Assembly: GCA_001574975.1 (NCBI GenBank)
Contig: KQ965733.1
Span: 499,012-563,011, forward strand
Source of the DNA: Gonapodya prolifera JEL478
Taxonomy: Eukaryota > Monoblepharomycota > Monoblepharidomycetes > Monoblepharidales > Gonapodyaceae
Reading direction: 5' to 3'
DNA length: 64,000 nucleotides
Positions 1 to 12,102 of the stretch are shown piece after piece. How positions within the stretch are numbered: position 1 is the stretch's first letter; the number at the start of each line of letters is the position of its first letter. Made by a program: the position numbers and the translations under genes. The notes beneath the pieces are model-generated. The model was not told where the DNA came from. It saw only the letters and a program-made list of their open reading frames with translations, and ran no database searches.

Positions 1-76
1 TCGAACAATTTTGGACACGGAGATTTGAGATCCGTGCTAAAACGTTCCGCACTGTTAAAGCGGTGATCACTTCCCA

Positions 77-3000
77 ATGAACAAATGTTCTGCCAACCTC
101 GTTGCCGAAAACGGACCACAACTAAACAATAGAACGCAAGGAGGATCGTCACAGGGAATCGCTCAGATGACATTGACCGCAGTGTGGGCCAAGCAAGCTG
201 TTTCGTCGCCAGTGTCGAAATCACAGAGCAGTCAGGCGAACTCGAGGCTGGGACCATCGTCTTCGTCTGAGAGGCAGGCTGTGAACAGCGAAGTCATTGT
301 TGTAGACGACGATGTCGATGAGGTTTTGATTGAGGTCCCAGCGGTGGGACGAGTGGACAGAGCTCGCTCGTTCACAGCGTCACCAGCGGTCTCCAAGGCT
401 TCATCAACTGCGATGTCAGTTGCGTCAATATCGTCAGCACTACAGTCAACTTCCGGGAGCTCCCCCGTCTCGCGACATATTGCGCGTCAACGCACGCCTT
501 CCCCAACTCCATCGGTGAAGAGACGCCGGATCGTTAAAACTCAACCACTGGATCCCCTGTCGTCGCCCCTTTCTCCTCTCCCCATGTCTCTCACCCACCC
601 GCAACCGAACACTGCAGAGAGCGCGAATCGCTCCGTCTCGTCTACACGGACAAACTCTGACCGCAATACATCTCTCTCCGCCCTTCCCCTCGGGTCTTCC
701 TCGCGACGACGATTTCATACTGGTCTTACTGACCTCACAGGCTCAGACTCAAACTTACACCGATCTTTCAAGTCTCCTCCGTCGCCTCAGTCCGCCGATG
801 GAAGCCCGGAACGTTGGCAGGAAGCATCGGACAGCATTGACTTCGAGAACTCGCCCGTCGCTGTTTTTGATGGAGACGCGAGCCGGGTCCATGAAGATGG
901 TGTGCCACTTCACGACCCAATCGATGATGTGATTGATCTCGAGTCACCGCGACTCCGGCGGTCTGACAACCCGAAGAAGTCGTCGAAGGGGAGTGCAAAA
1001 GATGTCAAAGTTGTCGCGAGCAAAGTCTCCATTGATGTCGATCAAATGGATGATCTTGGGAGGCCCCCCGTCTCGCCGCATGCTACAATGAACTCTTCCA
1101 CCGCGAAGATTCCCACACAGGACTTCAACATCGATGGCATCGCCGAACCGTGGTATGATGATGAATTCGACGATGAAAATTCCGGCGCAGGAGAAGTCGA
1201 CAGAAGCGTTTCCTCGAACGTTACTCGAACGCGCCGCCATTATACCCCCCGGCACGTCAATCCTTCGTCTCGACCGGATCGCACACCTCCCCAAATCTCC
1301 TCCAGCGCCCGCCACAACCCCGCCACCACCCGACCAATACCATCTCGACGTGGTTCTTTGGGACCAAATCCATCCCCCTCCCGTGCGGGTCCCCGCCCCC
1401 AACCATCCTTCACCATTATAATTCCGACTGGACCACGAACACCACCACTCCCTTCCTCGCGCAAGCCTGGTGGACCTCGGCCAATGCCCTCTGCGAATGC
1501 AGTTGGCGTGTCCATTGTTAGAGAGACGGCTGTCGCGTCCGTGACGACGGCCATTGTACATAAGCCCACAACGGAACCCCCCCGGCCACCACCCCGTCCA
1601 ACCTCATCGCCATTGGCTTCGCATCCTTCAAAGCGCGTTGATAACTCTGACTCCGATTCAGACTCCTCGTTACCCTCACCGTCTCGGTTACTTCATCCTC
1701 GGAAGGCTGCAAGTGTTGCGCCAAGTGCACCTCCTACAGAAGAGAATCTTTCTCGGCGCTCGTCATCCCGCATCAACTCTCATTCCACGCCTGCGGCAAT
1801 TGCGAGGAGCTCGTCGGGAGCGCTTGGAGTGAACACTTTTGGTGCAGGTGTGGACCCGTCGGTGGTCCGGCTTCGAAAGCTGATGGAGGACAGGCGGAAG
1901 CGTGAGGAAGAGGAAAAGTGGAGAGGGCAAGTAAGGGCAGAGGTAAGTAGTGGAGTTTGGGGTCCATGTTTTGCATGCCTGCTTGAATCCCCGAATGTGG
2001 GGAGTCTGATTTTGATAGGAGGAAGAGTAACAGCATCATTGCTGCAGTGCTTGAAATTTTTGTCGCCCGCTTAACTCGTTTTCTTTCGTTGTGTTCAGGC
2101 TCCACTTCCATCCTCGGACGACGACGAACCCGCAGACTCCAAAACAGCCGATGCCAGTATCGATGCGGCACAATTGGAAGTGCGATTTGGGCGACGAAAG
2201 GGCAGAGAGCTTGGAGCGGTACGTTGATTAATGGCCGTTCTTGGAGATGAATGGACGAGTGACTCCACTCGCATCCATGACAAAGCTTCTCTGCGAGACC
2301 GGATCTATGCGGGAAACGAAAGTAATGGAGCCTTTAAGATGTCAGGTAGGTGATGGTTGTGGGTGCCTGTTCTCAAAGAATCCCGTGGGCTCACATGGTT
2401 TGGCAGGTACCCCGCACCCTCACCCGCATTGCGTGTGACTTGGGGGAGCAAGGGAGATTAGTGAGGGGAACGGTAAGGGATCTACTGAGTCGTCTTATGC
2501 GAGGGAAAGGGCAGGTTACGGCAGAGTGTGTAGCGGACGTGGGTGCGTAACATGGAGAATGGTTAAAGAAAGCATTGAGCTGACTCGTCACGTTTTCCCT
2601 TGAATTATTCTTTCACGCTTATCCATAATACACGGACTTGATTTCACATTGGAAGTTATCACATGCTCCGATCCTATTGCAGTACTAGCTGGGAAACGTT
2701 GTTTGACGAGGATCGCAAGAAATTCGGTTAGTTGTGTTCCGCATCAATGCAATATTCCAGCTCTAACGAAATGGTTTTATGTCTATGGCTGTGACCAAAA
2801 GCCTGGAATATTTGTGGGCACCTTACTCATTGATCGCGCCATTGCATCATGGAGTGTGCCAAACACTTGGTTGGAGCCTCCCGACAGTGGAGATGACACA
2901 GTGGAGTCCATGGTCGATCGGATACGGATTGAGAAGGAGCACGTCGATAAAGGTAAGACTATTCTTGGGCGCCTTGGGAGCTTTTGCTTAATTTCGTTTT

Positions 3001-4142
3001 GGTGGCCTTGTATCTTGTTCAGTTTGGGATTCCGATGACAGACTATTGCCGCGAGACTTGGCCCTGGCAAACGTTCCCGGGGTGATTGAAACGGTTGTGG
3101 AATGTATGGTTGGGGCGACTGTGTGAGACTGTTTCTGTGAAAAGTCTGTTGTTCGTTCGTCAACCTCCCATCGTAAAAGGAACAAACGTACGCTCTATTC
3201 CACCAGTGATCTCCTCAGAGCCGCCACACTTGCCCTGGTTGCATGTTGCGACGACCGTCTTGCCCTGCATGGGGCAACGATGGCACGTTGTTTTGCAAGG
3301 ATAGTTGAGGAGCTTTCGCAGGTGCAATGGGAATCAGCGGTACGTTACATTCTTGGAACTGTCGCTCCACGCCGAGCTTTCAACCAGTTCCTCTTGTGCT
3401 TCAACAGCGCTTCCAGATCCTTCGCCGTATGGACAACCTTATGGGAAGTGATCGATCACTCCAGATTGTGATGATGCGCCGCCTCGGGAGTGCACGGGGG
3501 AAGGCTGAATGGATTGTTGTTCAAGCAGCCCGGCGATGGGCACTTGGTTACACAGGGTCAGAGGTGAGATAGAGTGGTACTGTTAGTGATTTGACTGCTC
3601 ATCGGAAATTGCAATCAGGGCGTGTCTGACAAAGTTCTCACTCTGGGAGATATGTCGACAGACTCATCAGAAGACGTGAAGTCAACTGTGATCGATCGGG
3701 ACCCAGTGTTCCTGATACACAACGCGACCAACTACACACTGCTGCGAGGAGCCGCGGAAATCTTGTTACGAGCGCTCGGCGGACCGGCTGGGCTAAATGA
3801 TGAAAGGGTATGCAAGTTTTTTGATGTCATTTACTGTTACATTGCATTCATCTGCGTTTTCAGGATGCTGCCCGCTCATTGTCGAAGAGGTTACGGCATC
3901 TGTACGGTCGCATTCGGGATAGTGCGACAAATTTAGAACCAGTAGAGGTGCGTATTTTTGCACGCTTCTTCTCCATCTAGAGCTAACATTCGACGTCCCA
4001 GGCTAAACATTTGATCCTGTGTGTTGCCCACTACATTGACAGCTTGGTGCCTTCGGGAAGTATATTGGGCGATGACGGATCGCATCAGCGAAGCATTACA
4101 AACTTTTTCAAAGCGACTTCATCAACAAATATTGTGAAATAG
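77..4142 (+). CDS. Large disordered protein with C-terminal PIP box, possibly SLF2/CANIN-like
   Basis: The first exon (77 to about 1942) encodes over 600 residues of low-complexity Ser/Pro/Arg-rich sequence ending in a charged segment (KLMEDRRKREEEEKW). Several shorter exons follow, including 2099 to about 2220 and others near 2240-3940. They encode a mostly helical region with pieces such as RRMDNLMGSDRSLQIVMMRR and HLYGRIRDSATNLEPVEAK. The last exon ends QRSITNFFKATSSTNIVK, and QRSITNFF fits the PCNA-interacting consensus Q-x-x-I-x-x-F-F. The disordered head plus helical tail recalls the CANIN domain of SLF2/FAM178 proteins, which bring SMC5/6 to stalled forks. That family call rests on general resemblance only. 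A nuclear, replication-linked role is inferred from the PIP box. The 2200-3600 exon joins are not settled. Confidence 0.5.
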
Positions 4143-4188
4143 ATTCACAGCTTCACGGAATCAAATAATATCTAACGCTTTGGTCCGA

Positions 4189-5153
4189 ATGCAACATTTC
4201 GCGCGCACACCCTCTGCTATTCCCTCACTTCTAAGAACTCTGATGACCCACAAAGATCTGACGTATGTGCTAGCCAATCGCACCTGGATGACTTGATATT
4301 GCGTGGTTCAATCGGGGTGCAATTGAACTTTCTCTCTTCTTCAAAGGCCCGTTTTCCCAGCTGGAGCCAAGCCACTTGGTGAGATAGCGCGATTGTTTGA
4401 ATTTGATGGCATACCATTTCTTAATTGCAGATTGCTCTTCCAAATTCGTACTGATTTTCATTCTGGAACTCTACCTCTCGATTCCATACGAATCAGCTCC
4501 TTACACACCTGGAATCAAGGCCGGGGGTTTCTTGTTTGTATCAGGCCAGCTTGGGATTGTTGATGGAAAGCTGGTCGAAGGGGTAGAAGAGCAGACGAGG
4601 GTGTGATCCATTGTGCTCGCTGGCGAGACTGTTGCGATCTTCTTACCATTTCGTTTAGGTTGCCTTGGAAAATCTCAAAACCGTTGTAGAAGCCGGTGGA
4701 TCGTCCATTGATAAGGTTCGAGCATATTGTCCCTCAGAATGAGTGATGGCCACACACACACTCCTGCCTGGTTTAGATTTGCAAGATCACGGTGTTCTTG
4801 AACGACATCAACGACTTTGCGAAGATGAATGGAGTGGTAAGCCGTTTTTAAATGCTCTTGAGACTGTTCATCTCCTGACTGTTTCATCACTCCTTGCATA
4901 GTACGGCAAGTTCTTCGACAACCATAAGCCCGCTCGGTAAGTGTAATGCTGTTGCGTAGCTCAGACGATTCCAGGTGTGCTGAATGCACTGAAACAACGG
5001 GAACTGCTGGCTTTTCGTACAGGTCCGCGTTTCAGGTGTGTCCAATCATCATCAAATGATGCACCACTTTCAGTCACTAACTGGGGTTTTCCATAGGTTG
5101 GCAAGCTTCCCCTCGATGGTCTTGTTGAAATCGAAGCAATTGTTCTTGCATAG
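4189..5153 (+). CDS. RidA (YjgF/YER057c/UK114) family enamine/imine deaminase
   Basis: Eight exons join in phase: 4189-4262, 4347-4378, 4497-4600, 4659-4715, 4777-4836, 4902-4936, 5023-5035 and 5097-5153, giving 143 residues, the usual family size plus a leader. RidA proteins hydrolyse reactive enamines and imines from PLP-dependent dehydratases such as threonine dehydratase. Visible signatures are the N-terminal strand LAPYTPGIKAGGFLFVSGQ, the ICKITVFLNDINDF segment, and HKPARSAFQV, which holds the substrate-binding arginine; the end, VEIEAIVLA, is typical. The start MQHFARTPSAIPSLLRTLM is Arg-rich without acidic residues, so a mitochondrial presequence is likely, as in yeast Mmf1. The second intron must be spliced to place LAPYTPG in frame. 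Exon 7 is only 13 nt. Confidence 0.9.
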
Positions 5154-5283
5154 AATGTTCTGTAAGTTACTGTATTTACAGTAACAGTATCGAATGTAAT
5201 TACGCTTGATCGATCGGGGGAAAGGTAGCAGTGAATTCCCAAACATTTGAAAGAACAGCATCATCACTAGGCGGTCGCCCATC

Positions 5284-8200
5284 ATGGCGGAGAATAAGTC
5301 GGCGGGATTGCTCCCGTCCGGTCCCCCTGCGATACAGAAGTCCGCGGTCGCAGATTTTGAGTACCAGTCGGAGAAGCTCAATGACCTCGAAGCTGGAACC
5401 TCTGAAGCAAATGGCAGCACTGCCAGCATAATTGAACTTCCTCTGTTGGACGGGATCCTATTCTGGCTGACGGAAATGGTCACCATGTACCTTCTTGACC
5501 CAGTTGTGGGATCGATTCGCCCGATCCCACTCGACCATTGGATTTTACCTATTTGGGCACCTCTCATTCTATTGGTTCACTTCATTAATATGGCGGTGAT
5601 TCCCCTGGCGGTGAGAGCTCCAACGATCTCCGCGTTCGAAGGGGTATGACCTTGCCTCACCTCCAGATTGGGTGGCCATGTTCGTTTGAGATTAATCTAG
5701 GGATCATATTTTACATGGGAGACTTCCTATTAATGGTGGACATCATCATTGATTGTCTGAAAGAGTACCGAAATGAATTTGGATTCATCGTCCAAGCGCG
5801 GCCGCTCAGTAGGTGGAATGTTATAATGTTGTGCCAGCACATTACATTTATCTGGATTGTGTTTCTATTCAGTTCTACATCGATTCCTTCACGATGACCG
5901 GGGGTGGCTCAAAATTGCTGCAACTACACCCTGGGATATATTCCCCTTTTTTCTTGCAGTTTACCGAGAGTTGGAATGCAGTCCGTTTCTGTAAGTACGA
6001 TAAAACGTTTGGTCAAATATTTCTGAATCGTCAAAACTTTCTTGCAGACATTTGGATTTTTGGAGATTGTGGGCGATATGCAGGGTGTCCCGCATTGTAC
6101 CAATGGCAAAACTTTTGAACTGGTTCTTGTCTTTTCAAATTCCTGGTGTTCATGTGAGTCTGCACTTGGCACTGGTATTGTGGAGCTCATGGTGAAGATG
6201 AATCCTTGCAGCCGTCCATTTCAAGAATGTTCAAGAACCTTCTGATCATTTCCATTATGTCGCACTTCAGTGCATGCTTCTTTTGGTTGCTATCCTCTCT
6301 AACCTACAGTAAAGTCAGCTGGATTCACCTAAACTGGCTAGAAGTGACCCCGGAAGGTGAAGGGGTAACATTTGGAGCGCAGTACCTTCACTCCTTGTAT
6401 TCGGCGCTCCGAGCTATTTTTTTCGTCTTTCGGGAGAAGGTGGAAGCGACACCGGAGAAGATATATGTTCTCTTTGAAACCCTTTTTGCCGCGGTTGGTG
6501 CCTTTATCCCACTCACATCGATGGCTCGATGTACTAACCGGTCTTGATGGAAGGTGGTCTATGGAAGTCTCTTTGGAAATCTTGCGAGCATTATTCGATA
6601 TATGGATTCTTCTGAAGCTGGTAGGTGCAGGTAGCTTTATTTGGACAAAGTTCGGTATTGAACGCAACACATTGGACACATGATACAGCTAATGAGGCAG
6701 GTAAGACTCAATTGTGTAAGCGAATGCTTTGATACGCTTGTGAACCAGACCTGGTTGTGGCGTGCAGTTGAAAAGCATAATTACCATGTTGCGAAAGTAC
6801 GCCGGTATCTCCAAGAGAAGCAATTCCCCGCGGAGTTGCAGAAAAAGATTCTCGACCACGAACATTTCAAGTCCGTTGCTTTCTTTCATCGGATTTTCTC
6901 TGGTGCTAAATGGCGTTTCACGTGATGTAGATTTGTTCACACACGGGGTGCAGACGAGGCAGCACTTTTCAAGGTCTGGTCTTCGCGCTCTTACTTTCAT
7001 TGCTTGCTTTACTGATATCACCTGTTGCATTGTTATGTTCTTGCTTGTGACCGCATTATAGGAACTTCCGCGGGTGCTCCAAGTTGAAATTTACACACAT
7101 TTATACCTCGCTCTAGTTCAAGGACTTCCCTTATTCCGGTTCGTTGGCAATCGTGGTTGGCTACACGCGGTCCATTTATATTTGTTGTGGCAATAGAGAC
7201 ACCGCACTGACGTTCCAACAGTCTATCACGCTAGCTTTACGCCCAATGATCGCACTTCCAGGCTGGTACATTTTTCGGGAAGGCGATGAGGCCGCGGAAA
7301 TGTACTTTGTGAAGATGGGACTTGTAGAGGTAACCTCGAAAGATGGATCCAAAGTCTTTGTTCAGCTCGGAGAGGGGAAGTTTTTTGGAGAAATCGCTCT
7401 GCTGGAGAATAGTAAACGCACGGCATCTGTTCGAGCGGCATCGCTCACCGAGCTATGTGTTCTCACAAAAGTTGATTTCGACATTATTGTGACGGCGCAC
7501 CCAGGGATCAGAGAGAAGATGCATAAAGTCGTGAATGAGCGCAAGGAGGCCGATCGAAAAAGGAAGGAAGCTTCCGCCGCGCAAGCGGCAGCAGCAGGTA
7601 AATTGAAATCTGAACCTTCATGTGAATGCCTGAGCTAGCATTGATTTCCCCCTCAAATAATGTTTTTCACACTACAAGCAAGTGAGTTTCGTCATGTTGA
7701 GCTCCAGAGCATGCTGTGGATGCTTAATTTTTGTTTGTTTCAGCTACAACTGGCACAGGGGGCTCTCAACTCCTGCCAAGTCCATCAATGATGAGTGTGT
7801 CTAGGCGGTGGTCAAGTATATTTAAAGTGGAACCCAGCACTTCCAAGGGAAGGAGAAAGGCCAGTATGAGTACGAAAAGGTCAGTAGGCTGAACTGTAGT
7901 GAAGATGCGTTGTCTGATGAATCCTCTTTCATCCAGCTTGTCTCAGATGCAAATTGGGTATGAGCCAGTCCATGTCGTCCTCTCCTATTCCTCTGTGGTC
8001 TGAACCTTACTTTTCGTGCGAAGCAATCAACACGTCCATTCGTCCACTACGTTCTCACTTCCGGCGGGAACGTTAAAACGAGGAGAGCGTGCTTCTGAGC
8101 CAGAAGAAAGAAGCGTTCAAGTTTCGAGTCCTCCCAGTGCCATAGATGCTCCCGTTGCAGTCTCTTCGGTCAATCCCACTTCGGCAATACGGCGTCCGCC

Positions 8201-9224
8201 AAGCGATCAGGTTCTCGAGACAAACCAAATGCCATCAAAACCTCTGTCGCCTCCTCCTGCAACAGTTGCACCATCAACATCCTCGTCCCCTCGTACGTTG
8301 CAGGGACCAAATCATATGGCGAATGAAAGCTCGAGCGATGATGAAACTAACAGCTCCCGTGATGGAACGTCTGCGTCAGGTGGAGCGTCTTATGCATCGA
8401 CCGGTACAGATCGAGTGGAGTCGATAACACCAGATATGAGTTTTGCCACTGCCCGCACAGCTCCAAGCTTGGGTGCCCGGACCAATGGAAGTTTGACCCA
8501 ATCGTTCCCCGAAAATCAAATGACCTCAATGAATTCTGGAAGCGTACAACTGAGCTCCGTGGGCTTTAACCAGTCGAACAATGAACGAAACGATGATGCG
8601 GGGTCGAGCGTTTCTGCGCGGTCGAGCTTGAATCGCAAAATGGGGGAAGAGAATGAGCAACAAACAGAGCCCGGGAGATATCCTCAGAGCACTTTTGACG
8701 CTGTGTATGCCCGATCCCCAGTACTGGGCGGCGACCCCGATGTACGCCCGACACCGCCGCGGTTAACCACTTCACTCCAAGCATCCCCTCGGCCGTCGTA
8801 CGTTCCTTACCAAAGGAGTGGCACTCCCAATTCCCAAACGCCGGAACCCAGACTTGTCTCCCCTGTTGGATTGGGAGAAAATTGGAAGATGCCCTCAGTC
8901 AATCGCTACGTTGGACTTGGCGTCAGCACAGGAGTCCCCATGCCTACGCCATCGATTCCAAGCATCCCCATTCCCACGTCCGGCTCTCCAACATCGATAT
9001 CTCCTTCCCCGGTGTATTTACCGCCTTTCTCGCGATTTACGCCAGGATCGGTATTTCCTCCGCCAATGACACCAGCGGAGGGTTCCAACAGCTCTCCCAA
9101 CCCGATTCCCCCATACCTGGGTTCTGCTCAGGCATCATACAGTTCCACTTCATCATCGAGTGTTTCTTCAACTGTACCAACCGCTAGAGATACCGTGCGC
9201 AGTGGCAGGCGGTACGACCGATGA
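5284..9224 (+). CDS. Cyclic-nucleotide-gated ion channel (CNG/HCN superfamily)
   Basis: This is a six-transmembrane channel of roughly 1,000 residues from about 13 exons. Exon 1 (5284-5643) gives the cytosolic N-terminus and S1 (LPIWAPLILLVHFINMAVI). S2 is near 5690-5770, S3 (TPWDIFPFFLAVY) near 5935-5990, and S4 near 6060-6120 with few positive charges (RLWAICRVSRIVPMAK). S5, pore and S6 lie in 6206-6600, with S6 ending SLFGNLASIIRYMDSSEA. The C-linker includes ELPRVLQVEIYTHLYLALVQ. The cyclic-nucleotide-binding domain (7200-7600) carries FFGEIALLENSKRTASVRA, the family's phosphate-binding cassette. The last exon (8033-9224) is a Ser/Pro-rich disordered tail. In Blastocladiella emersonii a CNG channel works with a rhodopsin-guanylyl cyclase in zoospore phototaxis; a sensory role here is inference. 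The pore filter is atypical (see findings). Its stop lies 58 bp from the convergent COG7 gene. Confidence 0.88.
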
Positions 9225-9282
9225 CGTGGTGCATTTGCATGGACAGCACTCGCGAATTTGATGTTATTATTGAAAATATTAT

Positions 9283-12102
9283 TTATATCGAGCCTGAGTC
9301 ACCAGGACCAAAACGCACACCTCTAACCCTGCACAACTTCTCAAAAATTCTTTGGGACTCCTCCTCCTTACTCCCTGTTGCCCCATTCAGAACCTCCCAT
9401 GTTCTTTGTACAACTTCCTCGCTTTCACTGCATGCACCTTCGATTGCTTCCAGTGCGGGCCCTATTTCGACATCAAGCGCCGCAACAACGTTCCCCAAAT
9501 ACCCCGCGTCAGTTGCCAGTTGTTTTGCAGCCCTTTCGCCAAATGTACCAACACCCCTACCAGGTCCCGCTACGGCGGCGACTGCCACGTCAACAATCTT
9601 CATGATACCGCGCCTGACAACACTGCTGAGCCACACCCGCGCCACCAGCGCTGGATCGACTCCCGTCTCATCATCCTCCCCTTGTTTGATCTCGTCTCGC
9701 TCCGTCTGATCGAGGTGAGGCAACTCGGCACATTTGTGCGCCAGCACCGACCCCTCATTGGGGCTTTCTGCGAGCGAGACGAGAAGTTGCGGCAACGCGA
9801 GCAAGTGTTCGCCAAGGCGGGTCACGGCAGTCGAAGGGGTGAGGGAGAACGAAAACGAGGCGCCTGCGCCAGTGGCCGTGGATTGAGACGACCCAACAGG
9901 GGTGGGCGTCCACAGCGGCATTCCTGCAAACGCGGATATGTTGGAATCCAGTGATACCGACAGCGCGGTGAGAATGGCGCCATGGGCCATGCGCACGCAA
10001 CGCGCAGAGGCGTCGCGGGCGGAAAGAAGTTGTAGAGTCGGAGCTGCCGATGGGCTGGCTCCAAAGAGTTGGTCCAGCTGTATACCAACTCCTCCATCGA
10101 CGCTCACGCAGCCCTCCTTGGCAACGCGGTTCAAGTCTCGCTCCACATCACTGACACCCCGGTCCATGTCCTTCAGCGCGAGTACCACAGCCACAACGGC
10201 CATGAACGCCGGCGACCCAACAAGGTCCACCCCCTCCGCTCCCCCCGCGGCGACCTTATCGAGCTCCTTTGTGACGTCCACGACGAGCTCGTCGACAACA
10301 CTGACGGATTCTGCCAGGAGCCACGCGGCAGCGTCCGCCGACAGTTGGGGCTGGCGGCCCCTCGCAACGAGGTAAAGGCGGTGCGGGACGCGGCGGACTT
10401 CGGCCGTTGCGGCGTCGATGCGGGCGGGGAGAGCGCGGGCGCGGTTGAAGAGGGTGAGTGCAGGGGTAAGCAGGGGGAGTTTGGCGAGGCGTGAGGAAAG
10501 GTGAGATTTCTCGAGGGTGCCCATCTGTGTGCGGACGACGTGCACGGTCGATAGGAGCGTGGACGACCAAGTCGCTAATTGACTGGCAGCCTCTAAGTTC
10601 GGTGACGTTGCGGCGTGGGTATCTTTTTGGCTTATCTGTTCGACTGCTTGGACAAACACGTCCATTGCGCCAACGGCTTCCGCCAACTCTGGCCAGCTGG
10701 TTTCTCTCGCCACCTCAGCTTTCAACCTTCCCCTAGACGCGGCGTTCTGTTCCAAGTCAGCCACTCTGGCGCGGACCCACCCGTCAAGAGGTTCCTTGAC
10801 GCTCTCGACGGCTGCGGCTACAAGTTCATCAGCGGACACGACGAAGAGACCATCCTGTGCACTTCCGTTCACGCGCGCAGATTCCTGCTCCACGAGGGCC
10901 TGGAGGTTCTTAAGCCCCTGCGCGACGGCATCTGGCGCGCATGCGTCGAGGGCCGCACGCCACTCGTTCACGGTCTGGGCGACACGCCCCGCTGCATAAT
11001 GTGAAGCGAACCAGTGCGGCTGGTTTAGTCGTGCGGCTATTGCGGCAGCGCGGGCGAGAGTGGTAGTGTCTGGGTGTGACGACGACGCGCCGGCGAGAAC
11101 AGAGGGCAGGATGGAGGTCAGGAGGGTGTGCGTAAGAGAGGCGAGGAGCGCTCGGCGGGGTCTGCAATAAAGTACGATTGTCTCGCGGCGGCGATGTGCG
11201 GTGTATGATCTGACCAAAAACCCACCTTTCCGCGGCGCCATCGTCCGGGTCCAGGGACTCCCCGGCACCACCCCCGACCATATCGTGCAGCTCCTGGATC
11301 TTATCTGCCGCGCGCTCCCAGTCGCCCTCTGCTGCAAGGGCACGGGCGTCGTTGGGGAGGAGGGACCACCGCTGAGCGCGGCGGAGGGAGTCGAGAGTAG
11401 ACACGAGGTTGAGCCGGGCTGTATGGAGTTTCCGCAGGTCTTTGGAGGTGCGGGGTGGGTACAGGAGGGAGCGTCAGGGTGTGTCAGCTCCTTTTTGGGA
11501 GGAAAGTGACGACGGACGGCGCGCGTACCTGCGCCAAGCACACCCCGAGGTTCACCATCTTTAGGTGCCGCTCTTCCGTCGCCAGCGTGTGCGTTGTCGA
11601 CCACATGCTCTGCGTCGACAACCGCGATTTTGATTTGAGGGTGAGCGTCCCCAACTCCATTGAGTGTCGTCCCACCCTCCACCTCCACTGCTCTCGGCAC
11701 ATCTTCATCCTCAAACATGTGTGCCTGTGCCTGTGCCTGCACACCCGCTCTATCGAGGAGTGCCCTCAGGGTTGTAAAGTCTCTTCGCACGCGGGCAGCG
11801 TCACGCGCGACAGTCTGGATTTCCGCGACCGCGCGAGGCAACAGCTTCGACGTGACATCGACCTGGATGGCCATGGACCGCTTGAGCATGTCTGAGGACT
11901 CGACGCCCAGGCGGGCCAGTAGCGTGGCGGCTGCGGAGGATGCCGCGTCGACGCTTGTGCCCTTGGTATGTTCGTCCTGCATCCTTCGCGCAATTGCATC
12001 ATTGATCCACGCCTTCACGTCAAAGTCGCCCGTCGCGGGTATTGCAAGTTCCGCGTCCGACTGGGAGTCTGGCGGGGCGAGTCCATTGCCACGCGATTCC
12101 AT
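9283..12102 (-). CDS. COG7: Conserved oligomeric Golgi complex subunit 7
   Basis: Three exons join in phase, complement(9283-11161, 11226-11439, 11529-12102), giving 888 residues. COG7 belongs to lobe B of the COG tether, which captures retrograde vesicles at the Golgi. The N-terminus has the family's FDVKAWINDAIARRM opening, followed by the helical stretch MLKRSMAIQVDVTSKLLPRA and a heptad-rich segment. Exon 2 encodes STLDSLRRAQRWSLLPNDAR and an acidic loop, like the COG7 N-terminal coiled coil. The long last exon is helical and Ala/Leu-rich, ending EKLCRVRGVRFGPGDSGSI. The frame stays open through intron 1, so an intron-less reading would insert a false segment at about 11440-11530. The gene is GC-rich compared with its neighbours. 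Confidence 0.78.
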   Translation of the reverse strand: MESRGNGLAPPDSQSDAELAIPATGDFDVKAWINDAIARRMQDEHTKGTSVDAASSAAATLLARLGVESSDMLKRSMAIQVDVTSKLLPRAVAEIQTVARDAARVRRDFTTLRALLDRAGVQAQAQAHMFEDEDVPRAVEVEGGTTLNGVGDAHPQIKIAVVDAEHVVDNAHAGDGRAAPKDGEPRGVLGAGTRAVRRHFPPKKELTHPDAPSCTHPAPPKTCGNSIQPGSTSCLLSTPSAALSGGPSSPTTPVPLQQRATGSARQIRSRSCTIWSGVVPGSPWTRTMAPRKGGFLVRSYTAHRRRETIVLYCRPRRALLASLTHTLLTSILPSVLAGASSSHPDTTTLARAAAIAARLNQPHWFASHYAAGRVAQTVNEWRAALDACAPDAVAQGLKNLQALVEQESARVNGSAQDGLFVVSADELVAAAVESVKEPLDGWVRARVADLEQNAASRGRLKAEVARETSWPELAEAVGAMDVFVQAVEQISQKDTHAATSPNLEAASQLATWSSTLLSTVHVVRTQMGTLEKSHLSSRLAKLPLLTPALTLFNRARALPARIDAATAEVRRVPHRLYLVARGRQPQLSADAAAWLLAESVSVVDELVVDVTKELDKVAAGGAEGVDLVGSPAFMAVVAVVLALKDMDRGVSDVERDLNRVAKEGCVSVDGGVGIQLDQLFGASPSAAPTLQLLSARDASARCVRMAHGAILTALSVSLDSNISAFAGMPLWTPTPVGSSQSTATGAGASFSFSLTPSTAVTRLGEHLLALPQLLVSLAESPNEGSVLAHKCAELPHLDQTERDEIKQGEDDETGVDPALVARVWLSSVVRRGIMKIVDVAVAAVAGPGRGVGTFGERAAKQLATDAGYLGNVVAALDVEIGPALEAIEGACSESEEVVQRTWEVLNGATGSKEEESQRIFEKLCRVRGVRFGPGDSGSI

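Noticed and set aside
944-1561. Minus-strand open frame of 205 codons (and similar ones) opposite the first gene
   Set aside because: It mirrors the low-complexity plus-strand exon, is Arg/Gly/Trp-rich by composition alone and has no domain.
4300-4330. tRNA T-arm-like ggttcaatcggggtgc
   Set aside because: There is no acceptor stem, D arm or anticodon arm around it, and it lies inside an intron of the RidA gene.
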